Position numbers and translations under genes: made by a program
The notes under the pieces: generated by a model
Seen by the model: only the letters and a program-made list of their open reading frames with translations
Databases searched by the model: none
What the model was told of the DNA's origin: nothing
Origin: Roridomyces roridus
Taxonomy: Eukaryota; Basidiomycota; Agaricomycetes; Agaricales; Mycenaceae
Direction of reading: 5' to 3'
Assembly: GCA_029378245.1 (NCBI GenBank)
Contig: JARKIF010000123.1
Location: 36,434-100,433 of the forward strand
DNA length: 64,000 nt
In this document: one piece after another, positions 1 through 10,700 of the stretch
Layout of the letters: every line of letters begins with the position of its first letter
How positions within the stretch are numbered: position 1 is the stretch's first letter

Positions 1-267
1 CATGGAGAGCGAGGCGTACGTGCGAGGCTGAGTGGGGGCGTCGGAAATAGGGACCATGCTGTCAGGGTACTGTTTGCGGACGGCGCTGATGGAGGGGTGT
101 GTCCGGTGTGGACCCACCATGGATGCGAGGGGCATGGAGGACGAGGTGGGGGAGCCGTTGGGGGAGTAGTGCCCGCCGGACGGGGCGTAGTATCCAGCGT
201 TGACTCCCTCCATCGAGGAGTAGTCGAGTTGCTGGGAGTGCTGCGGATATCTATACGTGTTGGACAT
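1..267 (-). CDS. 5' end of an unknown gene (partial, leaves window)
   Basis: An open frame of 89 codons runs from an ATG at 267 leftwards to base 1 with no stop. The peptide is rich in Ser, Pro, Tyr and Gly (starts MSNTYRYPQHSQQ) and has the low-complexity look of a regulatory protein N-terminus, for instance of a fungal transcription factor. No domain is visible in this part. Inference: first coding exon of a gene transcribed towards the left. The family cannot be named. Confidence 0.5.
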   Translation of the reverse strand, partial: MSNTYRYPQHSQQLDYSSMEGVNAGYYAPSGGHYSPNGSPTSSSMPLASMVGPHRTHPSISAVRKQYPDSMVPISDAPTQPRTYASLSM

Positions 268-504
268 TGTAGTGGCGTTTATTGCTTTCGATCGCGTTTC
301 GGGGGCCGAGTCAGAATTGATCTCGGAAGAGGAGGTCAGATGAGGTGGGATGACTGTGCCCATGCTCTTATACCTGGGCTTCCAGAAAAAGAGGACGGTG
401 TGATGACTCGTCGGGATGCTGTGCTTCCGACGTTTTCTCGTAAAGCGGTGAGAAAATGATCTCCATATGGGTGCTTGCTAGCGTGGCAGTCAGCGCCGGG
501 AAGG

Positions 505-1797
505 CGGCGCATGCAATGCCCTGTCGATGTATGCATGAGATCGACGCTTATTTCCGACTCGGAACTCCTACCCACATTGTTCGTTACACCAGCCCCGCCA
601 CTGGTCCTCTGTCACGTATCCCGACATTGGAGGAGCGTGGTTCTGTCTACCCCTCAGCTTTGGACCTCTTTGCGAATCATCACGCCTCCGGCTGTCTCTA
701 CGTCGTCTTGCGACTGGGCTCAGAACCTGGTTTTCGCGTTCGGGATCGTCGCTGCCCCTGACGCTTGCTTTCACCCCTTCTTCATGGACCCTCCCGGGTC
801 ACCGAAAGATCCTCGTTTCAGCCATTGATAAGGACAGGCATCAGGAAACCGCCTCCGTGGCGTTCCAAACCCTCCTCCGCACTCTTCTCGAGCTTTCCCC
901 GCGTTTAAAAGTCCTAAAGATCAACGGTTCGGGGCCAGACTATGTCCAGGAGGTGTTCAAGCATCTTTCCCCCGCCGATTTCCCGGTGCTAAAAACGAGG
1001 TGGGCAATCCACAACTTCCATTTCTGATGGCGCGGAGCCTCAGAGTTCTCACACTCTCACCCCCTTCCCTTCTTGCCCACCACTCGATTTTTTGGGACAT
1101 TTTGCGCCGCTGTTCGAATCTCCAGATTTGCAGTCTATTCACGAATCTTAGCCATTTGCATGTGGATGATGACAAACCCTTGCATCTGGAGCGTCTGGAG
1201 CGTCTCTGGGTTGGGCACGCCTGGTTACTCGCGGATGCTCGTAAAGACGGCTTTCGAAACTGGATAGTGCCGAATTTGAGCAACTTGAAGTATACAGCGC
1301 CTGATTTGTGGGCAGAGGCTCGAGTCCGCCCATCATGCCGCTCCTCTTCTCCGCATCCACTGTCACCACGCTATCTCTGATCATGAGGGTTTACTACATC
1401 GCCGCAGACGTTCTGGTGGAAACGCTCAGTGCTGTTGGAGAACTTGAGGATCTCACGATCTGGTTCGATCAGTCTCGCACTCGCCTTCCCGGACCATTTT
1501 CTTTTACCGTTGACCCCGTCGACCACCCACTGTACCGTCCTTTGCCCACGGCTTCGTCGCCTCAATCTTGGGAACATTCCCCTCTCGGACGAGGCTGCTC
1601 TGAAGTTCGTTCTTGCAAAAATGCAACCTTGGTGCCACGTGCAGGGGCAAAGCGTGCACAAGCTCGAGCCTGTCACGGTCCTGTTTCCCGGAAAGCGAGA
1701 GGTGGATATTATCCCGCTCCTGAAGGAGCGCATTGCGAACGGATTGAAGGCCAAGTTCTTTCATCCCTATGATCCTTCTCCTCGAGTGGAGAGTTAG
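505..1797 (+). pseudogene. F-box/LRR-like gene A, degraded copy
   Basis: Three pieces in different frames (about 505-828, 1000-1330 and 1429-1797) line up in order with the protein encoded at 28563-29965 on the other strand. Shared blocks include FVTPAPPLVL, QLWTSL, QLPFLMA, TLSPPSL and the end block with ERIA.GL. Frames change at least twice and no GT-AG introns repair them, so this is a pseudogene. The intact family is an F-box plus leucine-rich-repeat-like fold, usually a substrate adaptor of SCF ubiquitin ligases. It is the outermost gene of the left arm of the inverted duplication. Confidence 0.7.
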
Positions 1798-2222
1798 ACC
1801 TGGTTTGAGGGCCGATGGGCGATCGGTGTTGGAACGTTGCGCTGAAAATAGGGTTTGTAGCAAAGAGATTTGAGCGGGTTTTGACTGGGTTTGGGGCCTA
1901 CATTCACTATATGTAGTAGTCGCTTTATGTAAATAAATTAAAATAATCGCATCAATGCAACGCTGAGAGACGATCTATGATTCTTTCCGTCAAAGTACAT
2001 GTAGACGACCAAGAAACTCCAACGTTCACAACTCGCACCATTCCGACTGGTGCCAACCCGATGGGGAGAGGTGGATGAGGAAGGCCGGACGCGTTTCGCG
2101 ACTGGCAGCTGCGGTTGTCGCGCACTGAGATTTGTGGAAGTACACCGCTATAGGCTCGCAACTGCAAAGAGGAAATCAGGTCATTTTGAACGCAGTGATA
2201 AGTAGAATTGGACGCACCTTAT
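1798..2222. other. Intergenic spacer A-B
   Basis: Short convergent spacer between pseudogene A and gene B. The equivalent spacer lies at 28125-28562 in the right arm. No gene, repeat array or RNA is visible. Confidence 0.5.
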
Positions 2223-2492
2223 TTATTTAGAGGTAGGGGAGGAGATGGCACCGAACTGAGAGGATAGACTCCCGAAAGCACCGTAGTCTTTCGCGGCACT
2301 CGACGCGGGGGCAGCGGCAGCTTTGGTGGTCTTGGACCGAGTCTTGTTGGAAGAGACGCTAGGCGCCCCTCCACCGAGGCCGTGGGACGATTGCAGGGCT
2401 GCGAAAGCCGCGGCGTAGTCTTTCGACTGGGTGGATGTGGTAGAGACGGTAGAGGAGAGGCCAAAGGAAGAAGTGGATGAGGCAGTAGACAT
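2223..2492 (-). CDS. Small Ser/Ala-rich protein B (89 aa)
   Basis: Single exon from ATG at 2492 to TAA at 2223. A longer frame exists upstream, but the paralogue at 27843-28124 starts at the same MSTASSTSSF, so this start is chosen. The protein is mostly Ser, Ala, Thr and Gly and carries two copies of a motif of the form KDYAAAF..L.S..G, the second here shortened to KDYGAFGSL. There is no signal peptide or membrane segment. Upstream lies a TATA box. Function unknown; conservation of frame and motif between the two copies argues that it is a real gene. Family not recognised. Confidence 0.7.
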   Translation of the reverse strand: MSTASSTSSFGLSSTVSTTSTQSKDYAAAFAALQSSHGLGGGAPSVSSNKTRSKTTKAAAAPASSAAKDYGAFGSLSSQFGAISSPTSK

Positions 2493-2568
2493 CGTGGTGT
2501 GGAGATTGACTGGCTGTGTCGTATTCGTCGAAGGGGCTGGATATGGATGGTGCATCGAAAGCTGATCG

Positions 2569-2575
2569 TTTTATA
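2569..2575 (-). promoter_or_regulatory. TATA box of gene B
   Basis: TATAAAA on the minus strand, 77 bases upstream of the ATG. The paralogue B' has the same box at about the same distance, and the sequence between box and ATG is also conserved (shared block CAGCCAGTCAATCTCCAC just before the start). Confidence 0.6.
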
Positions 2576-3322
2576 CAGGACATTAGCGTCGAGGAGGCTG
2601 CGCATGAGATATGGCGCAGTCCAGGAACGTCTGCCGCAGCTCTTCGCCTATGTAGTATGGGCTCGACGACTGCGCCAACGCTGCGCACTTGGCTGCGGAT
2701 TGGATGAGATCCGGAAGAAAACGGAAGCGGCATTGGAAAGGTGAGTGGTCGCAGAGGTTATGGATTTCGCGGAACATGTCGGTAGGACGGGCTGAAGGGC
2801 GCGAAGACCTGAGTCGGGATAAGTAGTGGGTGGAGGCACAAGAAGCAAAGAAGCGGGTGAAGGTCGGGAGCAATGGCGGGCATCACTTCGGGTGCTATCT
2901 TCTTGATCCCAACCACGACATCGCCCATGACTTCAAAAGTTCACAGCGTTCTCTGCTGCACTGCCTCTCGATCTCCCGCATCTGCATATGCATCTCGATA
3001 AGGGAACTGTAAAACTACATCCAAAGAGGCTCGCGCCGATCGGGTCAGCACTTGGATTAATATTCACAACACGATCGGCTCACCGATTTGTGGCTGGCAG
3101 CTTCCGGTTTGCTCCATGTAAGCTGGTCTCTGCGAAATATATTTGCGGTATCTATTCTATTCAGACTCGATCGGGCTCTTTAATCTCACGCCTCGAGGAT
3201 GGACTGTCGCGAGGACCTGCGAATTATTCGAAGCCATTGTTCTCCGCTTACCAAATGCGTCGGGACCTTGCTATAAGAGGGCTACAGCACAACCGTCGCC
3301 ACTCAGTCTCTCTTTCGAATCC
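2576..3322. other. B-C intergenic region conserved between the two arms
   Basis: Contains the divergent promoters of B and C. Bases 2750-3020 are an inverted copy of sequence found twice in the right arm (23790-23975 and 27330-27560), including GCTCCCGACCTT and the block around CGACATGTTCCGC. Frames do not agree between copies, so it is read as conserved non-coding or relic sequence. Confidence 0.5.
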
Positions 3323-4656
3323 ATGACCGCTCTCGACCTCCTCAAGTTTCCTGACGAACTTCTGCTCGAAATCGGGCAGTTGCTGCCGACATCTGCGTTA
3401 CTCCGTCTCGTCAACTCGGGCAACAAATCCCTATACCAAACCTATCTCCCTATCCTGTACGGAGACGTCAAGTTGGAGAGCAAACAGGCGCTGGATGCCT
3501 TCTGCGCCGCGGTCCGGTATCAAAAGCTGGAAAGCATGGTCAAGCATTTGTTCGTGTGCGTGCCACAAGTTGTGCTTGTTTAAATCGCCGCTGACGATTG
3601 GATTTTAGGGATTTTGGCGACATGAGAGGTCACCGCCCACTCACGTTTCCACAAGAGGAAACACGGCGTCGCACTCGCCTCACCATCTCCTGCATGCATT
3701 CCCTCAGAACGCTGCACTTTTATGGGGCCCTCACCATGATCAACCTCGCGGATTATGGTACGACTTCACAGCCCAGGCTCCTCAGTTTCGGATGCCATTA
3801 CGACAACATCTGGGTTCTCGACTCGATTCCCCACTTCGAGCGCGCTCGGGATCAGATCCAGGAGCTCATCATTCGTCCACCTCGCTTTGCACAGTATGTC
3901 TTGAACAAAGGCGCTCTGCCTCCCATCCATCTTCCATCCCTGCGCCATTTCTCGGGGCCTGCGCTGATGGTGTGCGCCGTTATCCCGGGCGCTGAGGCGT
4001 CGGCGGAACGCTGGACCATCAAGTGGGAGTTGCCCAACGCCTACCCCTGCCATTGCAGCACAATCCACCCGGCCCTCGAGCCTCCCGCTATCCGCTTCAA
4101 ACCGATTCACTGTCTGGCTCACCTGGCCAAGTACGAGTCCAAGGTGAAACGGCTGTCCAACACGCTCGTTAGTTGGGAGTCTCTTTCCCCGATGGATGTG
4201 GCGGAATATCTCCCGCATCTCGAAGAGTTGCGCTTCGAGAACGTATTCGATTACAAAGGCCACTTCTTCTCGGAGTGCCGCTTGCCGGATTTGGGTAGGT
4301 TCATTGTGGACCTCGTCGGCGCCTTACCCAAATTCAACCGCCTCACCGCCCTTGCGGTCTTGGACTTGGAGCCGCGCCCCCCGAATCACACGCTCAATCC
4401 CCGAAAGGACGTCCTGCTCTTCCACTACGAATGCAATCACCTTGGGTGGTGGACGCAGCTCTGCCCTTCCCTCGTGGATGTCACTCTCATGAGCGGCCTG
4501 CGGTGCCGTTCGTTCGAGGGTGAATGGCGGGTTGTGGATTCCGAAGGCGTTCCTTTTGATCATGTGGGCCCCATTTCCGGTGCGTTCGAGGGTTATTTTG
4601 AAGGAAAATGGCCGCTGGAGCTGGCCGAGCTTGCTACTTTACTAAAGGAATGTTGA
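3323..4656 (+). CDS. F-box protein C (426 aa)
   Basis: Exons 3323-3555 and 3609-4656. The intron (donor gtgcgt, acceptor ttttag) is placed by comparison with C', whose first exon is also 233 bases. The start is the ATG just before an F-box-like segment (FPDELLLEIGQLLPTS, residues about 9-24). The rest has no clear motif but is rich in Leu and His-Leu-Glu-Glu-Leu repeats typical of these fungal F-box proteins. Known role of the family: F-box proteins bind Skp1 and choose ubiquitylation targets; the target here is unknown. Frame intact. Right-arm paralogue: 22161-23467. Confidence 0.75.
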
Positions 4657-4878
4657 TCTACTACTTCTAGTATTTGAATTTGCGAAATAAGTAACTAAGC
4701 ACGCAATGACCGGGGATGTATGATACTGGCCCCATGATTTGTTCTCGAGCCATTTTCTCCCAGAGTACGCCGGAGTGAGAAACTTCATTTCTCGCGATTG
4801 GTCATCTGTTTGGACTCGATCAGAGTAACGTGACCGTACCACACCTTGACCAGCAGCCACCACCACCGCAAGCAAGAA

Positions 4879-6690
4879 ATGAATTCTGCCGCTTTCAACT
4901 TTCGAAGTCCCGTAAGTCGAGTCCACAGAGGCGTCATCCGCTGGTCCTGGGTCCTGACGTGCGCAGTCCCGCTCGCCGGCCGGGCCAGGCAATATCCCGC
5001 CTCCGGGGCAAGAAATGATGATGGCTTCGGCTTCTTTCAACTTTCGAACTCCTGCGACGGTGCGTCACATTCAATGACTCGCCATGGTCTGGTTCTCATC
5101 CAGCCGACGCAGTCACGTTCCGTTGATATCCTTCCGAATGCCATGGTGTCCGAAGACGATTGTCGACGTATCCACGGGCTTCTGGTCGATGCCCGAGAGG
5201 GCGTGGCACTCCTCACATCTCAGCTCGCAGGCATGAACGTTAGCTCCTACGGAGACAAACGCAAGCTCATCGCGCGTCGTAACCGACTAACGGAATTCAT
5301 CGACGCGCAGCTCGCCGCGGTCTCTGTTACTCGAAGGATTCCAGAAGATGTCTTGCGCGAGATCTTCCTGGAGTGCCTCTCTTTCGATGAGCCTCATAGC
5401 TTGGATCCGAATGAGGCGCCATTGGTTTTGTGCCGTATTTCTCAAGAGTGGAGGAGGTTAGCGATGTCGATGCCTCTTCTTTGGATGGCGATCACAATCG
5501 GGTCACTCACTCAAGCTCAGACCGAAAAGATGCAGCAGATTGCCGATGCTGCCAAGGAGTGGTTGTCTCGGTCTGGGACTCTGCCGCTCACGATCGCATT
5601 CATGGGACAGCCCAGAATCGCACTCGTTGAAGAGCCTGGACGCATTCCCGTGGGCACCGAGATATCACACTTGCTGGGGGCGTCTCATGACTCGCCAATA
5701 TACGACCCACTTCTCCGGGCACTTATGGTGTTTGCTCCTCGCTGGAAGTCGTTCAAATTACATGTTTCGCACTCCACCCACTTGCGGTCGCTGGTCGATT
5801 GGTCTCCCAAAGATGCCCCCATACTAAAATCTGTTTCGATTCATTGCGACACGCTTCGTGGCAGAGAAAAACATTGGCACCTGCCTTTTCTGTCGGCTGC
5901 CACTATCACCTCCGTCTACATCTACCCCAATATCCTCGGTTACCTAAATTCCATTCCTTGGGAAACGGTCCTGCATCTCACACTTCGCGGGGGATACTCT
6001 CTGTCCCTTATACGCCGGTGTGCTTTGCTCGAGACGTGTACTCTGCACGGTCTTTCCAGTGCGTACGCGGAGCCAAGCGGTCCTGTGCATCTAGAGCACT
6101 TGCACACCCTCTGCATCGGGGACGGCGATCCAAGCAACTTCCAATCGTCTCGATCCTTCTATCGGAGTTCGAACCTCATCCTCCCGAACCTCCGCCGATT
6201 GGAATATCGCAAGAATCATGGCTGGGCCCGGGAGAATCTCGCGATCGAGCCAGTGCTCGAATCCTGTGCCTTGACTTTACGCTCCCTCGATCTGACCGTA
6301 TGTATGAGCATGACTGCCTTCGTTAATGCAGTACAAGCGGCGAAGCACCTCGAGGAGCTCACCATTCAATCCGAGCCGTCTACGTACGCTGGAGAGGTCG
6401 AGCACGTCTTTGTGCCACTCACACCGGCTCTCGCCAGCCCGGCGTCTGTTCTGTGTCTCCGCCTTCGGAGTCTCACGTTGTTGAATTTCGGCTCAAAAAT
6501 CTCGGACGAAGTGCTTTTGCAGTTCATTCGCGCGCGGACGGATCCGGAGGGAGAAAATGAGGGTTTGGCGAAATTGGGAAGCGTCAAGGCGAGGTTGAAT
6601 CGAGAGAGACAATTGGATGTTGTTGCGTTGCTGGAGGATCGGATCGCAGAGGGGCTCGTGCTAGATTTGGGATATGTCAGGATGAAGTGA
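4879..6690 (+). CDS. F-box/LRR-like protein D (603 aa if unspliced)
   Basis: Open frame from ATG at 4879. A short coiled-coil-like stretch leads into an F-box-like core (RRIPEDVLREIF, residues about 152-163), followed by a long LRR-like region ending KISDEVLLQF and GLVLDLGY, as in the related genes. The 5' end is ambiguous. A second ATG cluster at 5016 begins a similar short peptide (SFNFR-TPAT against AFNFRSP), and both peptides end at good donors (gtaagt at 4912, gtgcgt at 5061) that splice in frame to the acceptor at 5104. So 11- or 15-residue alternative first exons are possible. Paralogue D' keeps the same arrangement. Confidence 0.7.
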   Translation: MNSAAFNFRSPVSRVHRGVIRWSWVLTCAVPLAGRARQYPASGARNDDGFGFFQLSNSCDGASHSMTRHGLVLIQPTQSRSVDILPNAMVSEDDCRRIHGLLVDAREGVALLTSQLAGMNVSSYGDKRKLIARRNRLTEFIDAQLAAVSVTRRIPEDVLREIFLECLSFDEPHSLDPNEAPLVLCRISQEWRRLAMSMPLLWMAITIGSLTQAQTEKMQQIADAAKEWLSRSGTLPLTIAFMGQPRIALVEEPGRIPVGTEISHLLGASHDSPIYDPLLRALMVFAPRWKSFKLHVSHSTHLRSLVDWSPKDAPILKSVSIHCDTLRGREKHWHLPFLSAATITSVYIYPNILGYLNSIPWETVLHLTLRGGYSLSLIRRCALLETCTLHGLSSAYAEPSGPVHLEHLHTLCIGDGDPSNFQSSRSFYRSSNLILPNLRRLEYRKNHGWARENLAIEPVLESCALTLRSLDLTVCMSMTAFVNAVQAAKHLEELTIQSEPSTYAGEVEHVFVPLTPALASPASVLCLRLRSLTLLNFGSKISDEVLLQFIRARTDPEGENEGLAKLGSVKARLNRERQLDVVALLEDRIAEGLVLDLGYVRMK

Positions 6691-6854
6691 CTTTCAGGTG
6701 AAACGCAAGGTATATTTGTGAGGTTTTCCGTAGTGGCTCTCTTGAAGAATAACAATATGTTGGCCACGGTCCGTTATTCTCGGTTTATGTTTCCGACCCA
6801 TCCACCGTGCATGGTCGAATGGAGTAGTTTACAGCGACGCGTCGCGATTCAGAT

Positions 6855-7494
6855 AGTCCAACCTAGCTGAGCCATCTGGGCCTGGACGACACCAAATCCA
6901 CCCCGACCTTCCCCTACATCTCGATTCTCCAGCACCTACACATCCCCGACAGCGGCAGAATTTCCCACTCCCTGCTCTTCTTCCAAACCCTCGTCCTGCC
7001 CGCCCTCCAGCACTTACCATACCACAACACCTTTGGCTGGGCCCGCGTCAGCCTCCCACTCCTCTCATCCTCTCCAACTTTGATATCCCTCGATCTAAGT
7101 GTTTTCATGTCCGTAGACGCGTTCATCCACACGCTCCAAGCAGCCACACCGACTAACCTCCAGGAGCTGACGAATCACGATCCAATGCGAGCCGTCCACC
7201 CGACACTAGTACTCGGACTTGACGCACGTCCTCGTCCCACTCATGCGCATGCCTTCGGTCCTCAAACGGTACCGGTACCAGTATCAGTTTTATGCCCCCA
7301 CCTCCAGAGTATCACCCTCCTTAATTTCGGCTCCAAGATCTCGGACGAGGTGCTGTTACAGTTTATTCGCGAGCGGACAGAGCAAGACCAGCTTCAATAA
7401 GGAGAGGCCGATGGATATCCTTCCTCTGCTCCGGGACCGCATAGCAGATGGCCTCGTGCTGGACTTGAGGTACATTGGGCGTCGGAGTCGATGA
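6855..7494 (+). pseudogene. Truncated tail copy of F-box gene D
   Basis: Corresponds only to the last third of D: shared blocks are LPNLR-like and GWAR, LRSLDL-like, LLNFGSKISDEVLLQFIR and RIADGLVLDL. The first part (to about 7399) is in one frame and the last block is in another, and there is no F-box or start. Inference: a relic of a tandem copy left at the inner edge of the left arm. Confidence 0.7.
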
Positions 7495-7736
7495 CATAGT
7501 CCATATCTATCTTTGTACGCATAGTGAGCGGCAAACGAATCAAATATAAGACACAAGATGTACAGATACAAACACAAAGAATGGTACAAGAACAACAAAA
7601 ATGTAGGTGCGTACGTACAAGAGGGGGAGGAGGCAAAGAAAAAAATGACAAGAAAAAAACGAGTCGTCAATATGTAATATCCGGCGCGACAAGCGAGTAT
7701 AGGTAGCGCCGGCGCAAAAAAGCCCCACGACGTCGG

Positions 7737-10700
7737 TCAATGAAGGTACTTTTCATTCAAAGCATGCACCTCCTTGGCCAAATACGGCCACGTCAGCGTC
7801 CTCGCGAGCTCCTTCCGTATCCTCTGCTCGTCCCCACCAGCGCGCTCCTTGGCGAGCTTGATCTCCCACCCGCATAAGTTGTACAACAACCGCATATTGG
7901 GCTGGATAAGCACCGACAGACGCCGCGAGCGCACGATGAGGTATGCATCCACCAGCGGTAACGCAAGATGCTTCATCACATATGCGATCTAAGGACGTCA
8001 TCAGGCACGGGACGTATAAAGAGAAGAAGAGACTCACCGTCACGGTCGCACTACGAGAAACCCCCACCCTACAATGAACGAGCACCTGCCCGCCCTCCTG
8101 CCTCGCCTTCTCGATCCACTCGCAAATCGGCTCCAGCTGCGGCTCGAGCGTGTCGATCCCGTCATCGCACACGCCCTGAATGTCAAGAACCTTGATCCGC
8201 CCTTCACGCTCCTCAATCCACAGCGAGCCCTGATTTCCCGGACCTTTGCCTGGTATAAAGTGACCATGCCCATGCCCATGCGCACCCCCATGAAGCGGAC
8301 GACAAGACGCACAGGCCTCCCCAGGCCCAGCACAATGACAATGCCCTGGCGGCGGTACCAAAGCACACTCGCCCACCGACACGACATGCGTAATACCCAA
8401 AGCATGCAGCATATAAGCATTCGTCGCATGATTCCTACAAGCAAACGAATAAGCCACCATCCTCCCCGAGATCACGAAGATGACTTACAAGTTGCCAAGA
8501 TACAAAAACGGCAGCACCCGACTCGGGAAACTCCCATCGAATCTCGGATCGTTAAACCACGACTGGTGGTCCCCAAAGCTAGGCAACCAAGGACTCGTCC
8601 TCGCACGCGGCCTCCCAGACCTCGTCGACGTCGGCATCAACCCAGGCGCAAACGACACACTCTTCGCTGAAGGCCTCGCCCCAGGATACGTCGCAGGCGT
8701 AGCCCCAACCTCCGCAATAACCTGTGCCTGTATCCCATGCCCACTCGCACTGCCCAAACTCCCAGTCGAATTCATCCGAGGCGCGAAGATGACCTCCCCG
8801 CCGGTAGTAGTGCCTTTGAAACGACTCTCAAGCCGCCTCAAAAGACCCAGCTCGCCCGGGTACACGAAGAAACTCCTCCGCTTGGCGACCTGGAGCTCCA
8901 GATACGCCTCGGGGAGCGATAGACGGCGGACGGCCATGAGAAGGGTGAGTGCGAGTGGGGAGCTTTCGGTGTAGCCGTCGGACGAGTAGATGAGGACCTT
9001 GAGAGGTCGCGTACGAGGAGGAGGGGCTGGGACGGGAGAAGGGGCTGGGGAAGTGAGAGAGCGAGTGCGGGGCGGGGTACCCGAGGTGGTTGGTGGAGTG
9101 GGGAAAAATAACGAGGCGGAGGCAGCAGACACTGCAGCAGGGAATGTAGACCAGCGGCGGCCGCCAGCCGAAGACGAGTTGTTGTCGTTGCCGCCATTGG
9201 CAGGCACAGGAGTCGGGACAGGCGACGTCAAGGGACGAAGGCAGCGCTCGAGGAAGGTGACAACGGGCAGCAACGCAGTAAGCGTCTGGCCCGTATTCGT
9301 AGGCGCGCTGGGGAACGGTAAATGGATGACCGCGCTCGCGTTTGGTGGCGGCCGCACTCCCTCTGCTACACCCGCTCTAACGCGCTCATCCCACATCGCA
9401 TCGAGCATCGAAAGATGCTCATCCGCCGCTCGCAGATGAGCAACAGCAGGGAACGGCGCCATCTCATGACACTCGACACACACATCATACCCCATCCCAT
9501 CCGCAGGCGAATTCGTCACCACAAACTCGAAAGGGTCTTCCCCACCACTCCCCTCAGCACCGAGCGGCACATCCCCCGAGTTACCGAGGAAGACTTGACC
9601 CACAGCAGGCCTCCAATGGCTCGCAGTAGTCGTATTCGACAAGTCCTCCCCACCCTCCGCACCACCAGGAAGCACACTGAGAATCTCGCTCGCCCTCGTC
9701 AGCTCGCGCATCTCGTCCCTCTCCCTCTGGCCAAAGTCGACCGTATTGGGATCAGAGCATGCGTCGCCGTCGGCGCTGAGTGGTACAGCGATGGGCACGT
9801 TGATGTGGGCGTGGGCGCGGGCATCCCTATGTGGACCGTCGACCTGCATATCGCTGTCCATGCTCGCCCGTCGGTCACCACCGTCAAAGACCCGCATGAC
9901 GAGCTCTGGAACGGCAGCCCGTAGAGCACGAGCATCAGAGTCGAGGACAAAGACGTTGTACTTGAGCGGCGCGTCCTCGGCTTCGGGGTCTGAGAGATGC
10001 GTTAGAGACGAGGAAAAGATCTAGGAGCCTGTACTGACCGATGCCCAGAGTCCGACACCTCTCTAGCCTCTTCCTCCTGACGGCAGCAGTAAGACGTCTC
10101 GCCAATGTACGTATCGTCCGCGAGGCCAGGCCCGAAGGTGAGTAGACCACAATGTCAGAAAGGGTCGCATAGATGGGCTGGAACGCATGTCAGTATGGAT
10201 TGGGAGATTGGGAGAATGTGGCGGAAAGGGAGACGGATGCGACTTCCGGAGTGATGAAGGAAAGGGGAGGATGACAGACAGGAAGCGGGAGAAGGGCTCG
10301 GAAAGAAGGGCGGACTCACCACCTGAATGCCAAAATTCCTCAGCGATATCCCATCAGGCACCTTTGCGGGGCGGAATTCCCAATCCTCGTCGTCGTTCTG
10401 CTTGTCTTGGGCGCTGCCGTTGGGGTTTGGGGCATCAACGTCGGGGGGAGGGAGGACATTGTGGACGCGGAGAGCATGGCCGTGCGTGAGTGGAGGGCGC
10501 TGTGAGGTCGGTCAGCCCGAGGATCGGACACGTAGTGATGAAATGAAAAAGAAGAAGCGAAAGAAGTTCCCCTCTGGCGTGGCAACCAATATGCCTTCAA
10601 GTCCAGACGCCAAAAAGGAGGACGAGACTTTGTCTGAGAAGGCGGAGATAGCGCGCACGGCGCAATAAAACATACGCCGCCGCCGCCGAGATAAGAAGAC

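Larger units (their letters stand above)
505..6780 (+). repeat. Left arm of large inverted segmental duplication
   Basis: Gene order A, B, C, D from outside to inside, with strands plus, minus, plus, plus, is the exact mirror of 30000-19930. The arms are separated by about 13 kb holding PPS1, E, F and GMP synthase. Confidence 0.8.

Noticed and set aside
8074..8670. Plus-strand frame of 198 codons
   Set aside because: Lies antisense to conserved exons of the phosphatase, including its active site; a shadow frame. The same applies to 11130-11801.
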